From Iamia sp035575815 (GTDB lineage: Bacteria; Actinomycetota; Acidimicrobiia; Acidimicrobiales; Iamiaceae): DNA of 64,000 nt. Shown here in pieces: positions 7,661 to 17,305 of this stretch. Positions within the stretch are counted from its first letter, which is position 1. Each line of letters opens with the position of its first letter. The stretch lies in contig NZ_DATLXO010000063.1 of the NCBI RefSeq assembly GCF_035575815.1, forward strand, positions 1-64,000, read 5' to 3'. The notes beneath the pieces are model-generated. The model saw only the letters and a list, made by a program, of their open reading frames with translations, was not told the DNA's origin and did not search any database. The position numbers were made by a program, and so were the translations under genes.

Positions 7661-8893
7661 ATGGCGGATGGCATGCTGAAGGTCATGGCCGACGGCAGAC
7701 GGGACCGAGGCCGGGGGTCCAACCCGCCCTCGGCGCGCATCACCGGGGTCCGAACCTCCTCCGACACCGCACCGGTCATCGGCCCGGCCGAACGGCCCGA
7801 GCAGATCCGCTCCCGGCGCCTGCCCCGCCTGGCCCGCCACACCGTCACCCTCTCCGACGGCCACGAGGTGGGCGTCGCGGTCTGCGGCCGAGGGGTGCCC
7901 CTGGTGCTGGTCCACGGGTTCAGCGCCGAGGGCATGCTCTACGCCCAGACCCTCTCGCGCCTGGTCGGCGCCGGGTTCCGGGTGATCGCCATCGACACCG
8001 CCGGCCACGGCGGCACCCTCGGGCTCCCCACCGGTGGCGCCAGCATGGAGGCCTACACCCGCCTCCTGGGCCGGGTGCTCGACGAGCTCGGCATCCGTCG
8101 CGCCGTGCTGGCCGGCCACTCCATGGGTGGGCGCCTGGTCACCGAGCTGGCCGCCCAGGAGCCCGACCGGGCCATCGCCGTGGTGCTGCTCGACGCCATC
8201 GTGGGTGACACCTGGGACCGCATGGTCAACGTCTTCCGGGTGGCGCCGCCGCTGCTCGCCGGCGTGGGCGGGATCCTCCTGCTCGACAGCATCAGCACCC
8301 TGCCGCTCCTCCGTGACCCCGGCCAGGCCCGCAAGCTCGGCCGTCTGGTGGCCCCTGTCATCGCCGGGCACCTGCGCCGCCCGTGGCGGATGATGGGCCC
8401 GGCGGTGTCGATCCTGCGCTCACAGGGCTCGGGGTGGATGCTCGATCGCATCGCGGCCGATGAGATCCCGCTGGTGGTGATCCACGGCGAGCGAGACGTG
8501 GCCGTCCCGCTGGCCACCGCCCGCGATGCGGCCCGGCGCGGCCACGGAACCCTCGTCACCGTCGAGAAGGCCCGGCACTCGTGGCTCCTGCGCGACCCCC
8601 GAACCCTGCCCGCCATCCTCGACGCGCTGATCGCCAGCCACGTCGGCGAGGCCATCCTCGCCCGCATCGCCGCGGATGCGGGCCTGTCGAGCCCCGACGA
8701 CCTCGACGAGATCAGCCTCGACGACCTCGACGCGGCCTACCTCGACCCCGACGCGCTGCTGCTGGCGCTCTCACCGCCCCCAGCCGAGGGGCCCGACACC
8801 CTGCCCCGCCTGGGCCGTCCCCGGTACCGCTGGAGCGTGATCGACCGGGCCCCCGAGCCCCGGCCCGACAACGTCACCCGGCTCCCGGCCTGA
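7661..8893 (+). CDS. Alpha/beta hydrolase
   Basis: An alpha/beta-hydrolase-fold enzyme of 410 residues if ATG 7661 is used (ATG 7673 and 7685 are also in frame). Seen in sequence: oxyanion-loop strand VPLVLVHGFSAEG, DTAGHGGT, the nucleophile elbow AGHSMGGRL with Ser as nucleophile, the acid region IPLVVIHGERDVAVP, and the catalytic His in EKARHSWLLRDP. The Asp/Glu-rich tail (SSPDDLDEISLDDLDAAYLD and beyond) extends past the fold. The first 60 or so residues are basic and probably unstructured. The substrate is not predictable. Confidence 0.85.
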   Translation: MADGMLKVMADGRRDRGRGSNPPSARITGVRTSSDTAPVIGPAERPEQIRSRRLPRLARHTVTLSDGHEVGVAVCGRGVPLVLVHGFSAEGMLYAQTLSRLVGAGFRVIAIDTAGHGGTLGLPTGGASMEAYTRLLGRVLDELGIRRAVLAGHSMGGRLVTELAAQEPDRAIAVVLLDAIVGDTWDRMVNVFRVAPPLLAGVGGILLLDSISTLPLLRDPGQARKLGRLVAPVIAGHLRRPWRMMGPAVSILRSQGSGWMLDRIAADEIPLVVIHGERDVAVPLATARDAARRGHGTLVTVEKARHSWLLRDPRTLPAILDALIASHVGEAILARIAADAGLSSPDDLDEISLDDLDAAYLDPDALLLALSPPPAEGPDTLPRLGRPRYRWSVIDRAPEPRPDNVTRLPA

Positions 8894-9130
8894 TCCTCGC
8901 TCCCAGTGGGTTGTCCCCGGGGGGTCCGCGGTCGACGCCGACCCCAGAGCCGGCGGCGATGCGGCCCGTTCGGGCGGGGGGCTGCTATCGTTCGCGCTGG
9001 CTCGAAGCGCCCTCGTGCGCTCGAGCGACCGCTCTCCGATGCGTCCAGGCTGCTCCGCAGTACACGGTCGATGGAGCCGGGTCCGACACCCACCGGGTCG
9101 CCACTGCGCCCCGTCACCGAAGGAACCGCA

Positions 9131-9403
9131 TTGTCCGAGATCACCGACCGCGCCAAGCCCGGCGTCATCGCGGAGCATCGCCTCCACGACAGCGACACCG
9201 GGTCCCCCGAGGTGCAGATCGCACTGCTCACCCAGCGCATCGAGCACCTGACCGGCCACCTGAAGCTCCACAAGAAGGACTTCCACAGCCGCCGGGGGCT
9301 CTTGATGCTGGTGGGGCGGCGTCGCCGCCTGCTCGACTACGTCGCCAAGAACGATGTCGAGCGCTACCGGGCGATCATCGCCAAGCTCGGCCTGCGCCGA
9401 TAG
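9131..9403 (+). CDS. rpsO: 30S ribosomal protein uS15
   Basis: uS15 binds the 16S rRNA central domain and forms intersubunit bridge B4. The 90-residue product carries the signature HDSDTGSPEVQIALLTQRI, then HLKLHKKDFHSRRGLLMLV and a C-terminal YRAIIAKLGLRR. The start is TTG 9131, supported by GAAGGA 5-6 nt upstream and by the exact family length; no ATG or GTG fits. pnp follows, as in most bacteria. Confidence 0.97.
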   Translation: MSEITDRAKPGVIAEHRLHDSDTGSPEVQIALLTQRIEHLTGHLKLHKKDFHSRRGLLMLVGRRRRLLDYVAKNDVERYRAIIAKLGLRR

Positions 9404-9703
9404 CAACACCCTGACGAGCGGCCCAGGAGGCGAGCCAACAGGCGAGACGACCCCATCAGTACGGCCCGTTCTTCTCCGAGGCGCTAGCCGAGGAAGGGCC
9501 CGCTGGCGATCCCGCCTGACCGACCGATCCCCTTGGACCCCTCGTCGCTCTTTTCCAACCCAACCACTGCGCACGGGCACCGATCAGTTGCCGGTCGCCC
9601 TCATCCCGGTCCACCACGAGGTGCCCGATCGGGGAGATGCCGACTGGGAGCTGGCCAGCCCGGCGCACCGACCGAGGCGCAACCCGCCTCGAGAGGAGAC
9701 ACC
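9404..9703 (+). other. rpsO-pnp intergenic region with an imperfect hairpin
   Basis: The gap is 300 nt without a gene. Around 9471-9509 GCCC..TTC..TCCGAGGC is followed by GCTA and GCCGAGGAAGGGC, forming an imperfect stem-loop. In enterobacteria a hairpin at this location is an RNase III site used in pnp autoregulation; that role here is only an analogy. GAGAGGAG at the right end is the pnp ribosome-binding site. Confidence 0.35.
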
Positions 9704-12172
9704 ATGGCTGATGCCATCACCGTGTCCGCGCCCGTCTCGGGCACCGACAAGACCCTCGAGCTCACCACCGGTGTGCTCGCACCCCAGTCCCAGGGGGCCG
9801 TCGTGGCCCGCATCGGGAACACCCAGGCCCTCGTCACCGCCAACGGTGCGTCGTTCACCCGCGAGGGCATCGACTTCTTCCCGCTGACCGTCGACGTCGA
9901 GGAGAAGATGTACGCCGTGGGCAAGATCCCCGGCTCGTTCTTCCGCCGCGAGGGTCGCCCCGCGGATCAGGCCGTCCTCACCTGCCGGCTCATCGACCGG
10001 CCGCTGCGACCCAGCTTCGGCGCCGGATACCGCAACGAGACCCAGGTCGTCAGCACCATCCTCGGCGCGGATCAGGTCAACCCCCACGACGTCATCTCCA
10101 TCACCGGCGCGTCGGCCGCCCTGATGCTCTCGGGCCTGCCCTTCGACGGTCCGCTCGGGGCCGTGCGCCTCGCCTACTCCACCGACGGCGAGTGGATCCC
10201 GCACCCGACCTACCAGGAGATCGACGAGTCGACCTTCCAGCTCGTGGTGGCCGGCCGCTCGGTCGGCGACGGCGACGACGTCGCCATCATGATGGTCGAG
10301 GGCAACGGCACCGAGAAGGCGTGGAGCTACTACTCCGCCGGTGCCCCCAAGGTCACCGAGGCGGTCATCGCAGAGGGCCTCGAGAGGTGCAAGGTCTGGA
10401 TCGGTGAGGCCATCGCCCTCCAGCGTGAGCTCGTCGCCGAGGCCGGCGTGCGCCCCGCCCTCGACTTCGAGGCGCAGCTCGACTACGACGACACGGTCCT
10501 CGAGGCCGTCAGCGCGTATCGAGACGACGTCCTGACGGCCAACACCGTCAAGGACAAGGCCGAGCGCAACGACGCCACCACGGGCCTGCGCGACCGCATC
10601 CTCGGTGACCTCGATGCCGATGGCGCGCCCCTCGCCGGGCGGGGCAAGGAGATCCGCAACGCCATCCGCGCCGTGACCAAGAAGGTCATCCGCGAGCGCC
10701 TCGTCAACGAGGGCGTCCGCATGGACGGCCGCGGCCCGCGCGACCTGCGCCCCGTCACCGCCCAGGTGGGCGTGATCCCCACGGCGCACGGCACCGGTCT
10801 GTTCCAGCGCGGTGAGACCCAGGTCCTCAACGTGCTCACCCTGGGCATGCCCCGCATGGACCAGATGCTCGACACCCTCGGGATCGAGACCAAGAAGCGC
10901 TACATGCACCACTACAACATGCCGCCGTACTCCAACGGCGAGACGGGTCGCATCGGTGGCACCAAGCGCCGCGAGGTCGGCCACGGCATGCTCGCCGAGC
11001 GGGCGCTGCTGCCGGTCGTGCCCTCCCTCCTGGAGTGGCCCTACGCCCTGCGCCTCGTGTCCGAGGTGCTGTCGTCCAACGGCTCGACGTCGATGGGCTC
11101 GGTCTGCTCCTCGTCCCTGTCGCTGATGGATGGTGGCGTGCCGATCAAGGCTCCCGTCGCCGGCATCGCCATGGGCCTCATCAAGGAGGGTGACCAGTTC
11201 ATCACCCTGACCGACATCCTCGGTGCCGAGGATGCCTTCGGCGACATGGACTTCAAGATCGCCGGCACCGAGGACTTCATCACCGCCCTCCAGCTCGACA
11301 CCAAGATCGACGGGCTGCCCGCCGACGTGCTCGCCGGTGCGCTCGACCAGGCCCGTGAGGCCCGGCTGGCGATCCTCGAGGTCATGAACGCCACGATCCC
11401 CGCCGCCCGCGCCGATGTCGGTGAGACGGCCCCGAAGATGATCAGCTTCGAGATCCCGATCGACAAGATCGGCGAGGTCATCGGCCCCAAGGGCAAGGTC
11501 ATCAACGCCATCCAGGCCGAGACCGGCGCCGACATCAGCGTCGATGACGACGGCACCGTCGGCACCGTGGCCATTGGCTCCAGCGACCGGGGCGCGGTGG
11601 CCGAGGCTGAGCGCCAGATCAAGCTCATCCTCGACCCGCCCACCGCCGATGTGGGGGCCGTCTACACGGGCCGCGTCGTCAACATCACCAAGTTCGGTGC
11701 GTTCGTCAACATCCTCCCGGGACGCGACGGCCTCGTCCACATCTCCAAGCTCGGCGGCGGCAAGCGCATCGACCGGGTCGAGGACGTGGTCAGCCTGGGC
11801 GACGAGCTCGAGGTCCGCGTCGACGACGTCGACCCGAACGGCAAGGTCTCGCTGACCCCGGCCGATCAGCCCGTCGAGGAGGCCAAGCCCAAGAGCGACC
11901 GCGGCGATCGTGGCGACCGTGGTGGTCGCGACGGTGGTGGTCGCGACGGCGGTCGTGACCGCGACCGGGGCCCCCGCCGTGAGAGCAGCTCGAGCAGCGC
12001 GAGCAGCGACGCCGCTCCGGTGGCCGAGGTCGTGTCCTTCGAGGACTCCTTCGACGCCGAGGTCGCCGCTGAGTTCGGCGACCTGGGCCCCGCCGGTGAC
12101 GATCGCCGCGGCGGTTCCGGTCCCCCCGGTGGCGGTGACCGTGACGGCGGGCGCCGTCGTCGGCGCCGCTGA
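9704..12172 (+). CDS. pnp: Polyribonucleotide nucleotidyltransferase (PNPase)
   Basis: PNPase is a phosphorolytic 3'-5' exoribonuclease that also adds heteropolymeric tails. The 822-residue product has two RNase PH domains (the second with RETQVLNVLTLG and SNGSTSMGSVCSSSLSLMDG), a KH domain (IDKIGEVIGPKGKVINAIQ) and an S1 domain (YTGRVVNITKFGAFVNILPG). The last 90 residues or so are an Arg/Gly/Asp-rich disordered tail with RGD repeats ending in a run of Arg, much longer than in proteobacteria and reminiscent of RNA-binding RGG tails. ATG 9704 follows a strong GAGAGGAG. The M16 peptidase begins 9 nt after the stop. Confidence 0.97.
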   Translation: MADAITVSAPVSGTDKTLELTTGVLAPQSQGAVVARIGNTQALVTANGASFTREGIDFFPLTVDVEEKMYAVGKIPGSFFRREGRPADQAVLTCRLIDRPLRPSFGAGYRNETQVVSTILGADQVNPHDVISITGASAALMLSGLPFDGPLGAVRLAYSTDGEWIPHPTYQEIDESTFQLVVAGRSVGDGDDVAIMMVEGNGTEKAWSYYSAGAPKVTEAVIAEGLERCKVWIGEAIALQRELVAEAGVRPALDFEAQLDYDDTVLEAVSAYRDDVLTANTVKDKAERNDATTGLRDRILGDLDADGAPLAGRGKEIRNAIRAVTKKVIRERLVNEGVRMDGRGPRDLRPVTAQVGVIPTAHGTGLFQRGETQVLNVLTLGMPRMDQMLDTLGIETKKRYMHHYNMPPYSNGETGRIGGTKRREVGHGMLAERALLPVVPSLLEWPYALRLVSEVLSSNGSTSMGSVCSSSLSLMDGGVPIKAPVAGIAMGLIKEGDQFITLTDILGAEDAFGDMDFKIAGTEDFITALQLDTKIDGLPADVLAGALDQAREARLAILEVMNATIPAARADVGETAPKMISFEIPIDKIGEVIGPKGKVINAIQAETGADISVDDDGTVGTVAIGSSDRGAVAEAERQIKLILDPPTADVGAVYTGRVVNITKFGAFVNILPGRDGLVHISKLGGGKRIDRVEDVVSLGDELEVRVDDVDPNGKVSLTPADQPVEEAKPKSDRGDRGDRGGRDGGGRDGGRDRDRGPRRESSSSSASSDAAPVAEVVSFEDSFDAEVAAEFGDLGPAGDDRRGGSGPPGGGDRDGGRRRRRR

Positions 12173-12181
12173 GGTGCGCGG

Positions 12182-13498
12182 GTGACGGGCGTCGTCGGGC
12201 GCAGCCCTGCATCCGACGACGCCCCCGCCCCACCCGCACCGGCGGGTGACGTCTCGATGACCACCCTGGCCTCGGGCCGGCGCGTGGTCACCGACCGCAT
12301 GCCGGGGGCGGCGTCGGCCACCGTCGTAGCCCTGGTGGGTGTGGGCGGGCGCGACGAGCCTTCGCCCCTCGCCGGCGTGTCGCACTTCCTCGAGCACCTG
12401 CTCTGCAAGGGCAGCCCCGGGCGTCCCGCCGCCGAGGTGGCCGAGTCGATCGATGCCCGCGGCGGTGACCTCGACGCCCTCACCGATCGCGAGCGCACCG
12501 CAGTGCAGGTGCGGGTGCCCGCCGGCGATGCCGCCTTCGCCCTCGACCTGCTGGGCGATCTCGTCCTGCACCCGGCGCTGCGCCCGACCGAGGTCGAGGT
12601 GGAGCGCAAGGTCATCCTCGAGGAGCTGGCCCAGGCCGAAGAGGACCCCGAGGATCGAGCCCACACGCTCTCGGCCGCGGCCCTCTACGGCGAGCACCCA
12701 CTGGGGCGTGAGGTCATCGGCGACCGGGCGACACTCGCGTCGATGGGGCCGGAGGAGATCGGTGCCTTCCACGCGGCGCGCTACCGCCCCCGCTCGATGG
12801 TCGTGGCCGCCGCCGGGGCCATCGAGCACGACGCGGTGGTCGACATGGTGGATCGGTGGGAGTCCGAGGCGGGCGACGGCCCCGCGCCCGAGGCCCTCCT
12901 GGTACCGACCCGGGAGGCCCCCGTGCCCCGGAGCCCCTCGACCTGCGTCCTGCGTCGACCCGGCGAGCAGGTCCACCTGGTGCTGGGCTGGCCGGTGGGT
13001 CCCGTCGACCGGGCCGAGCGCGCCGCCCTCTCGGTCGTGGCCCACATCCTCGGCGGGGGACCGGCCAGCCGGCTCTTCCGGTCGGTGCGCGACGAGCGGG
13101 GGCTCGCCTACGCCGTCGACTCGTCGCTCGCCCTCCACGTCGACGCCGGGGCCCTCACCGCGTATGCCGGGTGCGCGCCCCGGTCGGTGGCCGAGGTGCG
13201 GGACCTGGTGGCGGGCGAGGTCGCTCGCCTGGCCGCGGACGGTCCCACCGACCGCGAGGTCACCGTCGCCCGCGGTTACCTGTCGGGCTCCTACACCCTC
13301 GCCCTCGAGGACTCGGCCACCCGGGCCTGGCGCGTGGCCGTCGAGGAGCTCGAGCGGGGCGGGGTGCGTCCCGCGTCGGAGCGCATCGCGTCGTACCGCG
13401 AGGTCACCGTCGACCAGGCCCGGGCCGCCGCGGCGCGTCTGGCCGTCACCCCGTCGGTGGTCGCGGTGGGCCCCGTCCCCCGGCGCCTCCACCTGTAG
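12182..13498 (+). CDS. M16-family zinc metallopeptidase
   Basis: An inverzincin peptidase of the PqqL/YmxG-like bacterial group, 438 residues in two M16 halves. The inverted zinc motif HFLEH is at residues 68-72 (His68, Glu71, His72), and the third ligand lies about 75 residues on in the EDPEDRAHTLSAAALYG region. The C-terminal half carries the VRDERGLAYAVDS block typical of the family. The GTG at 12182 is 9 nt behind pnp, an arrangement conserved in Gram-positive bacteria, so the two are likely co-transcribed. The first 25 residues are Pro/Ala-rich and dispensable-looking. Confidence 0.92.
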   Translation: MTGVVGRSPASDDAPAPPAPAGDVSMTTLASGRRVVTDRMPGAASATVVALVGVGGRDEPSPLAGVSHFLEHLLCKGSPGRPAAEVAESIDARGGDLDALTDRERTAVQVRVPAGDAAFALDLLGDLVLHPALRPTEVEVERKVILEELAQAEEDPEDRAHTLSAAALYGEHPLGREVIGDRATLASMGPEEIGAFHAARYRPRSMVVAAAGAIEHDAVVDMVDRWESEAGDGPAPEALLVPTREAPVPRSPSTCVLRRPGEQVHLVLGWPVGPVDRAERAALSVVAHILGGGPASRLFRSVRDERGLAYAVDSSLALHVDAGALTAYAGCAPRSVAEVRDLVAGEVARLAADGPTDREVTVARGYLSGSYTLALEDSATRAWRVAVEELERGGVRPASERIASYREVTVDQARAAAARLAVTPSVVAVGPVPRRLHL

Positions 13499-13515
13499 CC
13501 ATCGCAGCGCCTGAG

Positions 13516-13573
13516 CCCCGAAGTGGTCAGGCTTCTGGGGGCCCGAGCCCCCGAATCGGCGACCAGTTCGGGG
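13516..13573. repeat. Palindromic repeat, family A copy 1; probable bidirectional terminator
   Basis: The left arm CCCCGAAGTGGTCAGGC.. and right arm ..GGCGACCAGTTCGGGG flank a perfect inner GGGGGC-CCGA-GCCCCC hairpin. Related copies lie at 40757-40812, 40830-40887, 42568-42623 and 42641-42697. This copy lies between two convergent genes, so a terminator role is natural here. Confidence 0.7.
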
Positions 13574-13594
13574 GGGTCGGTCGTTCCCGCTCCG

Positions 13595-14932
13595 TCAGGA
13601 CCAGGCCCGGACGGGGATCGCCGCGCCGCGCCGGCTGACGACCTCCATGGTGCGAGCGATGGACCCCTCGAGCTCGGTGCGGAGAGCAAGGGGAAGGTCC
13701 CCGCGGTCGAGGGTCTCGGCCGCGGGGAGGACCTCGTAGGTCGCGAGGTCGACCCAGGTGGGGACGGCCTCGATGGTGCGGACGTCGAGCGGGCCGCCCG
13801 CCGGGCCGCCGACGGTGACGACCACGGTCAGGCCATCCCGGCGCTCGGGCTGGCTCTGGTTGCTCAGCTGGTTGCCCAGCCCGAACACGACCCAGGTGTC
13901 GCCGATGCGCTCGATGGGTTGCACCACGTGGGCGTGGTGGCCGATCACCAGGTCGACGTCGGCCATGAAGGCCAGCCGCCCGGCGAGCTCCTGTTGGTAG
14001 CCGTCGGGGTCGGATTGGTACTCGGTGCCCCAGTGGACGCTCACCACCACCAGCTGGGCACCGGCGGCGCGTGCGGCAGCGGCGTCGGCTTCGATCCGGG
14101 CGGGGTCGATGAGGTCTGCCGCCCACGGCGCGTCGGTGGGAAGCGGGTAGCCGTTGAAGCCGTAGGAGTACGAGAGGTGAGCGATGCGCGCCCCGGCCAC
14201 GTCGTAGAGCCGGGGTTGCAGGTCCTCCTCGGCGCTTCGGGCCGTGCCCACGTGCCCCAACCCGAGCCCGTCGAACGCGTCGAGGGTGGCGGTGATGGCG
14301 GGGCGGCCGCCGTCGAGGCTGTGGTTCGAGGCGGTCGAGCAGCCGTCGTAGCCCGACGCGTCGACGGCGTCGGCCAGCTCCCGAGGGGCGTGGAACGCGG
14401 GGTAGCCCGTGATCTCTTGCCCGTCGCCGACCAGCGGCACCTCGAGGTGGCACAGGGCGAGGTCCACATCGCCGATCACGGGGGCCAGCGGCGCGAACAT
14501 GGGCCCGAAGTCATACGGTCGTCCGGCGGTGGCGCCGTAGCGGCCGGCGGCGGCGACGAGCGGCATGTGGGTCAACAGGTCGCCGCCGAAGGCGAGGGTC
14601 ACCTCCACCGGGGGAGGTGCGGTCGTGGTGGGGGTGCCGCCCGTCCCGCCCGGTTCTGGCGTCGCTTCGTCGCGCCGGTCTCCACCCCGCGGCGCGATGT
14701 CCGGTGAGGTGGGCGCCCGGGTCGACCCTGCCGCCGGGGCAGTGCTCGCGGTGGGGACCGCCGGACCCGCCCGCCGGGAGCGCGCTGCGGCCTCGTCGGC
14801 GCTGGGGGCGGCGCGACACGCCAGCACCAGCGTCAGCGCGATGACGAGCGCCACCCGTTGCCACGCCGGGCCGGGTCGGGGCCCGGATCCGGGCCGAGGG
14901 ACAGAGGGCGGCGCAGTCGTGAGCGAAACCAT
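13595..14932 (-). CDS. CapA-family (poly-gamma-glutamate-type) metallophosphatase-like lipoprotein
   Basis: The 445-residue product has a type II signal peptide (hydrophobic VALVIALTLVLAC, lipid-modified Cys39) followed by a Pro/Ala/Thr-rich linker to about residue 95. The CapA/PGA_cap fold then begins at VTLAFGGDLLTH, with CHLEVPL, STASNHSLDGG, GTARSAEEDLQP, VVVSVHWGTEY and GHHAHVVQPIE, the metallophosphatase-like motif set. CapA proteins are linked to poly-gamma-glutamate capsule synthesis in Bacillus, but most actinobacterial members have no capBC partner, and none is seen here. The ATG at 14932 gives a complete signal peptide; the frame upstream is not convincing. Confidence 0.88.
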   Translation of the reverse strand: MVSLTTAPPSVPRPGSGPRPGPAWQRVALVIALTLVLACRAAPSADEAAARSRRAGPAVPTASTAPAAGSTRAPTSPDIAPRGGDRRDEATPEPGGTGGTPTTTAPPPVEVTLAFGGDLLTHMPLVAAAGRYGATAGRPYDFGPMFAPLAPVIGDVDLALCHLEVPLVGDGQEITGYPAFHAPRELADAVDASGYDGCSTASNHSLDGGRPAITATLDAFDGLGLGHVGTARSAEEDLQPRLYDVAGARIAHLSYSYGFNGYPLPTDAPWAADLIDPARIEADAAAARAAGAQLVVVSVHWGTEYQSDPDGYQQELAGRLAFMADVDLVIGHHAHVVQPIERIGDTWVVFGLGNQLSNQSQPERRDGLTVVVTVGGPAGGPLDVRTIEAVPTWVDLATYEVLPAAETLDRGDLPLALRTELEGSIARTMEVVSRRGAAIPVRAWS

Positions 14933-15020
14933 AGCCTGTGACCCCAGGCACCACGGAGAGGACCCGCCCGGAGCCGAAACCCTCGGGATCGACCGGGTCG
15001 GCGACGGCCATGCTGGAGCG

Positions 15021-15374
15021 GTGGAGCCGAGCGACGCTGCTGCGCAGGAGACGATCGAGCGCGTGGTGCGTGCCGGGGTGGCCGGTCGGGCCGTCGTCGT
15101 GCTGGTCACCGCGGTGCGGGGGGCCGGGCCGATGGTCGCCGCGCTGAACGAGATGGGCGCGGTGCGGGTCCTCGTCGTCGCCGCCGGGGAGGGAACGGGA
15201 CCGCCGCTCGACGGCGCCGTCCGCCGGATCGGCCTCGGCCACCGAGCCACCACCATGACCCAGGAGGTGCTGGCGGCCGAGACCATGACCGACGAGCTCA
15301 CCGCCGACCAGCACGCCTCGCTCGACGCCTTCGACCCCGACCGGACGGCTCTGGTGCTGGGCGGTCACCGGTGA
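15021..15374 (+). pseudogene. Probable N-terminal piece of a broken ATP-grasp ligase
   Basis: This frame encodes 118 residues with a Rossmann-like pattern: RAVVVLVTAVRGAGPMVAALNEMGAVRVLVVAA, then AFDPDRTALVLGGHR just before the stop. In related ATP-grasp proteins that I recall, a DPD..ALVL strand is followed by roughly 150 residues, including the ATP-binding lobe, before the block that starts the next frame (15376). Those residues are missing here, and the two frames are offset with 1 nt between stop and start. I infer an internal deletion with frameshift; two separate short genes remain possible. Confidence 0.4.
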
Positions 15375-15375
15375 G

Positions 15376-16161
15376 ATGGACGTCCCCGGGGCGCGGGGCC
15401 CGGGCCTCGGCCTCTTCCGGGTCGCCCCCTTCGTCGAGGGCGTGCCGTGCAGCATCGGTGCCGTGGTCACCGCGGACGGCGTGGCCGTGCTGCGCTCGGT
15501 CGAGAACCTGGTGCTGCGCGACGGGCGTCGCTTCCTCTACTCCGGCGTGTCCTCGGTGTACGACCCGCCGGTCGGGGTGCAGCGGTCGATGGCGGAGGCC
15601 GCTCGCAGGGTCGGCGAGGAACTCCGTCGCCGGGTCGGGTATCGGGGCGCCTTCTCCGTCGACGGCATCGTCACTGCCGCCGGCTGGCGGGCCACCGAGG
15701 TCAACACCCGCGCCTCGGGCGGCTTCGGGATGCTGAAGGGGCTCACAGTGCCGGTCGGGTTGCTGAACGCAGCAATCGTCGAGGGGTGGGACGACGGCGC
15801 GCTGACCTCGGCGGTGATCGAGTCCACGCTGCGTCCCCTTCTCGAGGCCGACCGCGCGCTGCGGCTGGTCCGCGTGCTGCCCGCGCTGCCGCCGGGGACG
15901 CCGGCGTCGGTGGCGGTCTGCATCGACGGTCAGACGGCGCGCGTGGCAGCCGACGGTGAGGAGCCCGACGGCGAGCTCCTCGTGGGCAGGGCGGCCACGG
16001 GCGCAGTCGTGATGAGCCGCGTCGCGGCCCGCCCCGGTGCGGGCCCCACGCCGGGGCCGTCGGCCGGCCCGCTGGCCGTTGCCCTGCTGGATCTGGCCGA
16101 TCGACTGTGGTCGACCGGCACCGCGGGGCTCACCGCCGCCGGCGGCACTGGGGCCGGCTGA
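15376..16161 (+). pseudogene. C-terminal half of an ATP-grasp ligase
   Basis: The 261-residue product has the second half of an ATP-grasp domain: FVEGVPCSIGAVVTADGVAV, ENLVLRDGRRFLYSGVSSVY, ARRVGEELRRRVGYRGAFSVDG, and the metal-binding TEVNTRASGGFGM in which Glu and Asn coordinate Mg-ATP. These enzymes ligate a carboxylate to an amine or thiol using ATP. The N-terminal ATP-binding lobe is absent from this frame, and only part of the rest is found upstream (15021-15374). As written it could not bind ATP normally, so I regard it as a remnant. Confidence 0.5.
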
Positions 16162-16210
16162 CTGGAGAACGGGGCCCGGCGGTACGGTGGCGGGCCACCC
16201 AGGAGGTGCG

Positions 16211-17305
16211 ATGACGGGTCTCGACGACCCCCGAACCGACGACCGCGCCGAACCCCGTCGTGCACGCCTCGCATGGGTCGAGCCGCCGGATCGCGTCGGC
16301 TTCGGATCGCTGGTGGCGCTCATGGTCGCCAACACCGTGGCCGCCGTCGGGCTGGCCGGCGACATCGCCAGCCACGTCTCGTTCGCTGTCACCCTCGACG
16401 ACGACGACTTCCTCTCCGGGTGGCACCTGGTGCTCTACAGCGGGATCGCAGGCGCCGCCGTGGTGATCGGGCTCCTGGCGGTGCAGCGCGACCCCCGCGC
16501 CCCGGTGCGGATGTTGCCCACCGCCACCGCCGGGGTGGCGACGCTCACCGTCGGCGGCGCGGCCGACGCGATATGGCACGAGGTCTTCGGCGTGGAGGCC
16601 GCGCTCCAGGCCCTGGTGAGCCCGCCCCACCTCCTGATCTTCATGGGCCTGGTCCTGTTGATGGTGGCCCCGATCGGGGCCCTCGCCGACGGCCCCAACC
16701 GGCCGCTCGACCCGGTCCACTCCCTGGTCCTCGCCCTGTCGGTGACCTCCCTGCTGCTGGTGATCTCGCTGTTCACCGGCTACCTGACGCCGCTGATCGG
16801 CGGCAGCCAGTTCCAGGCCGGCGCCTACACCGAGCCCCTGATCGGCACCAGCCTGCTCGACTACGACATCTCGCGCAGCCTGGGTGTGGCCCTGTGGTTC
16901 AGCGTCCTGATGAGCGTGGTGGTCGTGGGCATCCGGGCCCGCACCGCCCCGGTCGCGGGGACCTGGACCGTCAGCTTCGGCCTCCTCGGCCTCGCCCCCC
17001 CGTTGGCGGCGCTTTCCAGCCCCACCGGAAGCTCGACGTGGACCGGGCCGCTGCCCCTCACCGCCGCCCTGGTCACCTACGGTCTGCTCTCGGACCTCAC
17101 CGCCACTCGAGCACGCCCTCATCCGGCGGCCACCGGGGTGGCGGTAGCCGCCATGTGGACGGTCATGTTCCTGCTCGTCGGGGCCCGCGGCGATCTGGTC
17201 TGGGTGCGCGAGCTGTGGGCCGGAATCATCACCACTGGGTTCCTCGTCGGCGGGACTGTCGGCGCCGGCGCCCGGTGGCTATCCGCCGCGCCTCGCGACG
17301 GCTGA
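16211..17305 (+). CDS. Polytopic membrane protein of unknown function
   Basis: The 364-residue product has about nine or ten predicted hydrophobic segments, beginning with VALMVANTVAAVGLAGDIASH and ending with WAGIITTGFLVGGTVGAGA. Within them WHLVLYSGIAGA and a conserved-looking ADAIWHEVFGVEAALQALVSPPHLL stretch carry several His residues in or near membrane helices, a pattern that could bind metal or haem. I do not recognise the family. ATG 16211 follows a perfect AGGAGG at good spacing. Confidence 0.8.
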   Translation: MTGLDDPRTDDRAEPRRARLAWVEPPDRVGFGSLVALMVANTVAAVGLAGDIASHVSFAVTLDDDDFLSGWHLVLYSGIAGAAVVIGLLAVQRDPRAPVRMLPTATAGVATLTVGGAADAIWHEVFGVEAALQALVSPPHLLIFMGLVLLMVAPIGALADGPNRPLDPVHSLVLALSVTSLLLVISLFTGYLTPLIGGSQFQAGAYTEPLIGTSLLDYDISRSLGVALWFSVLMSVVVVGIRARTAPVAGTWTVSFGLLGLAPPLAALSSPTGSSTWTGPLPLTAALVTYGLLSDLTATRARPHPAATGVAVAAMWTVMFLLVGARGDLVWVRELWAGIITTGFLVGGTVGAGARWLSAAPRDG

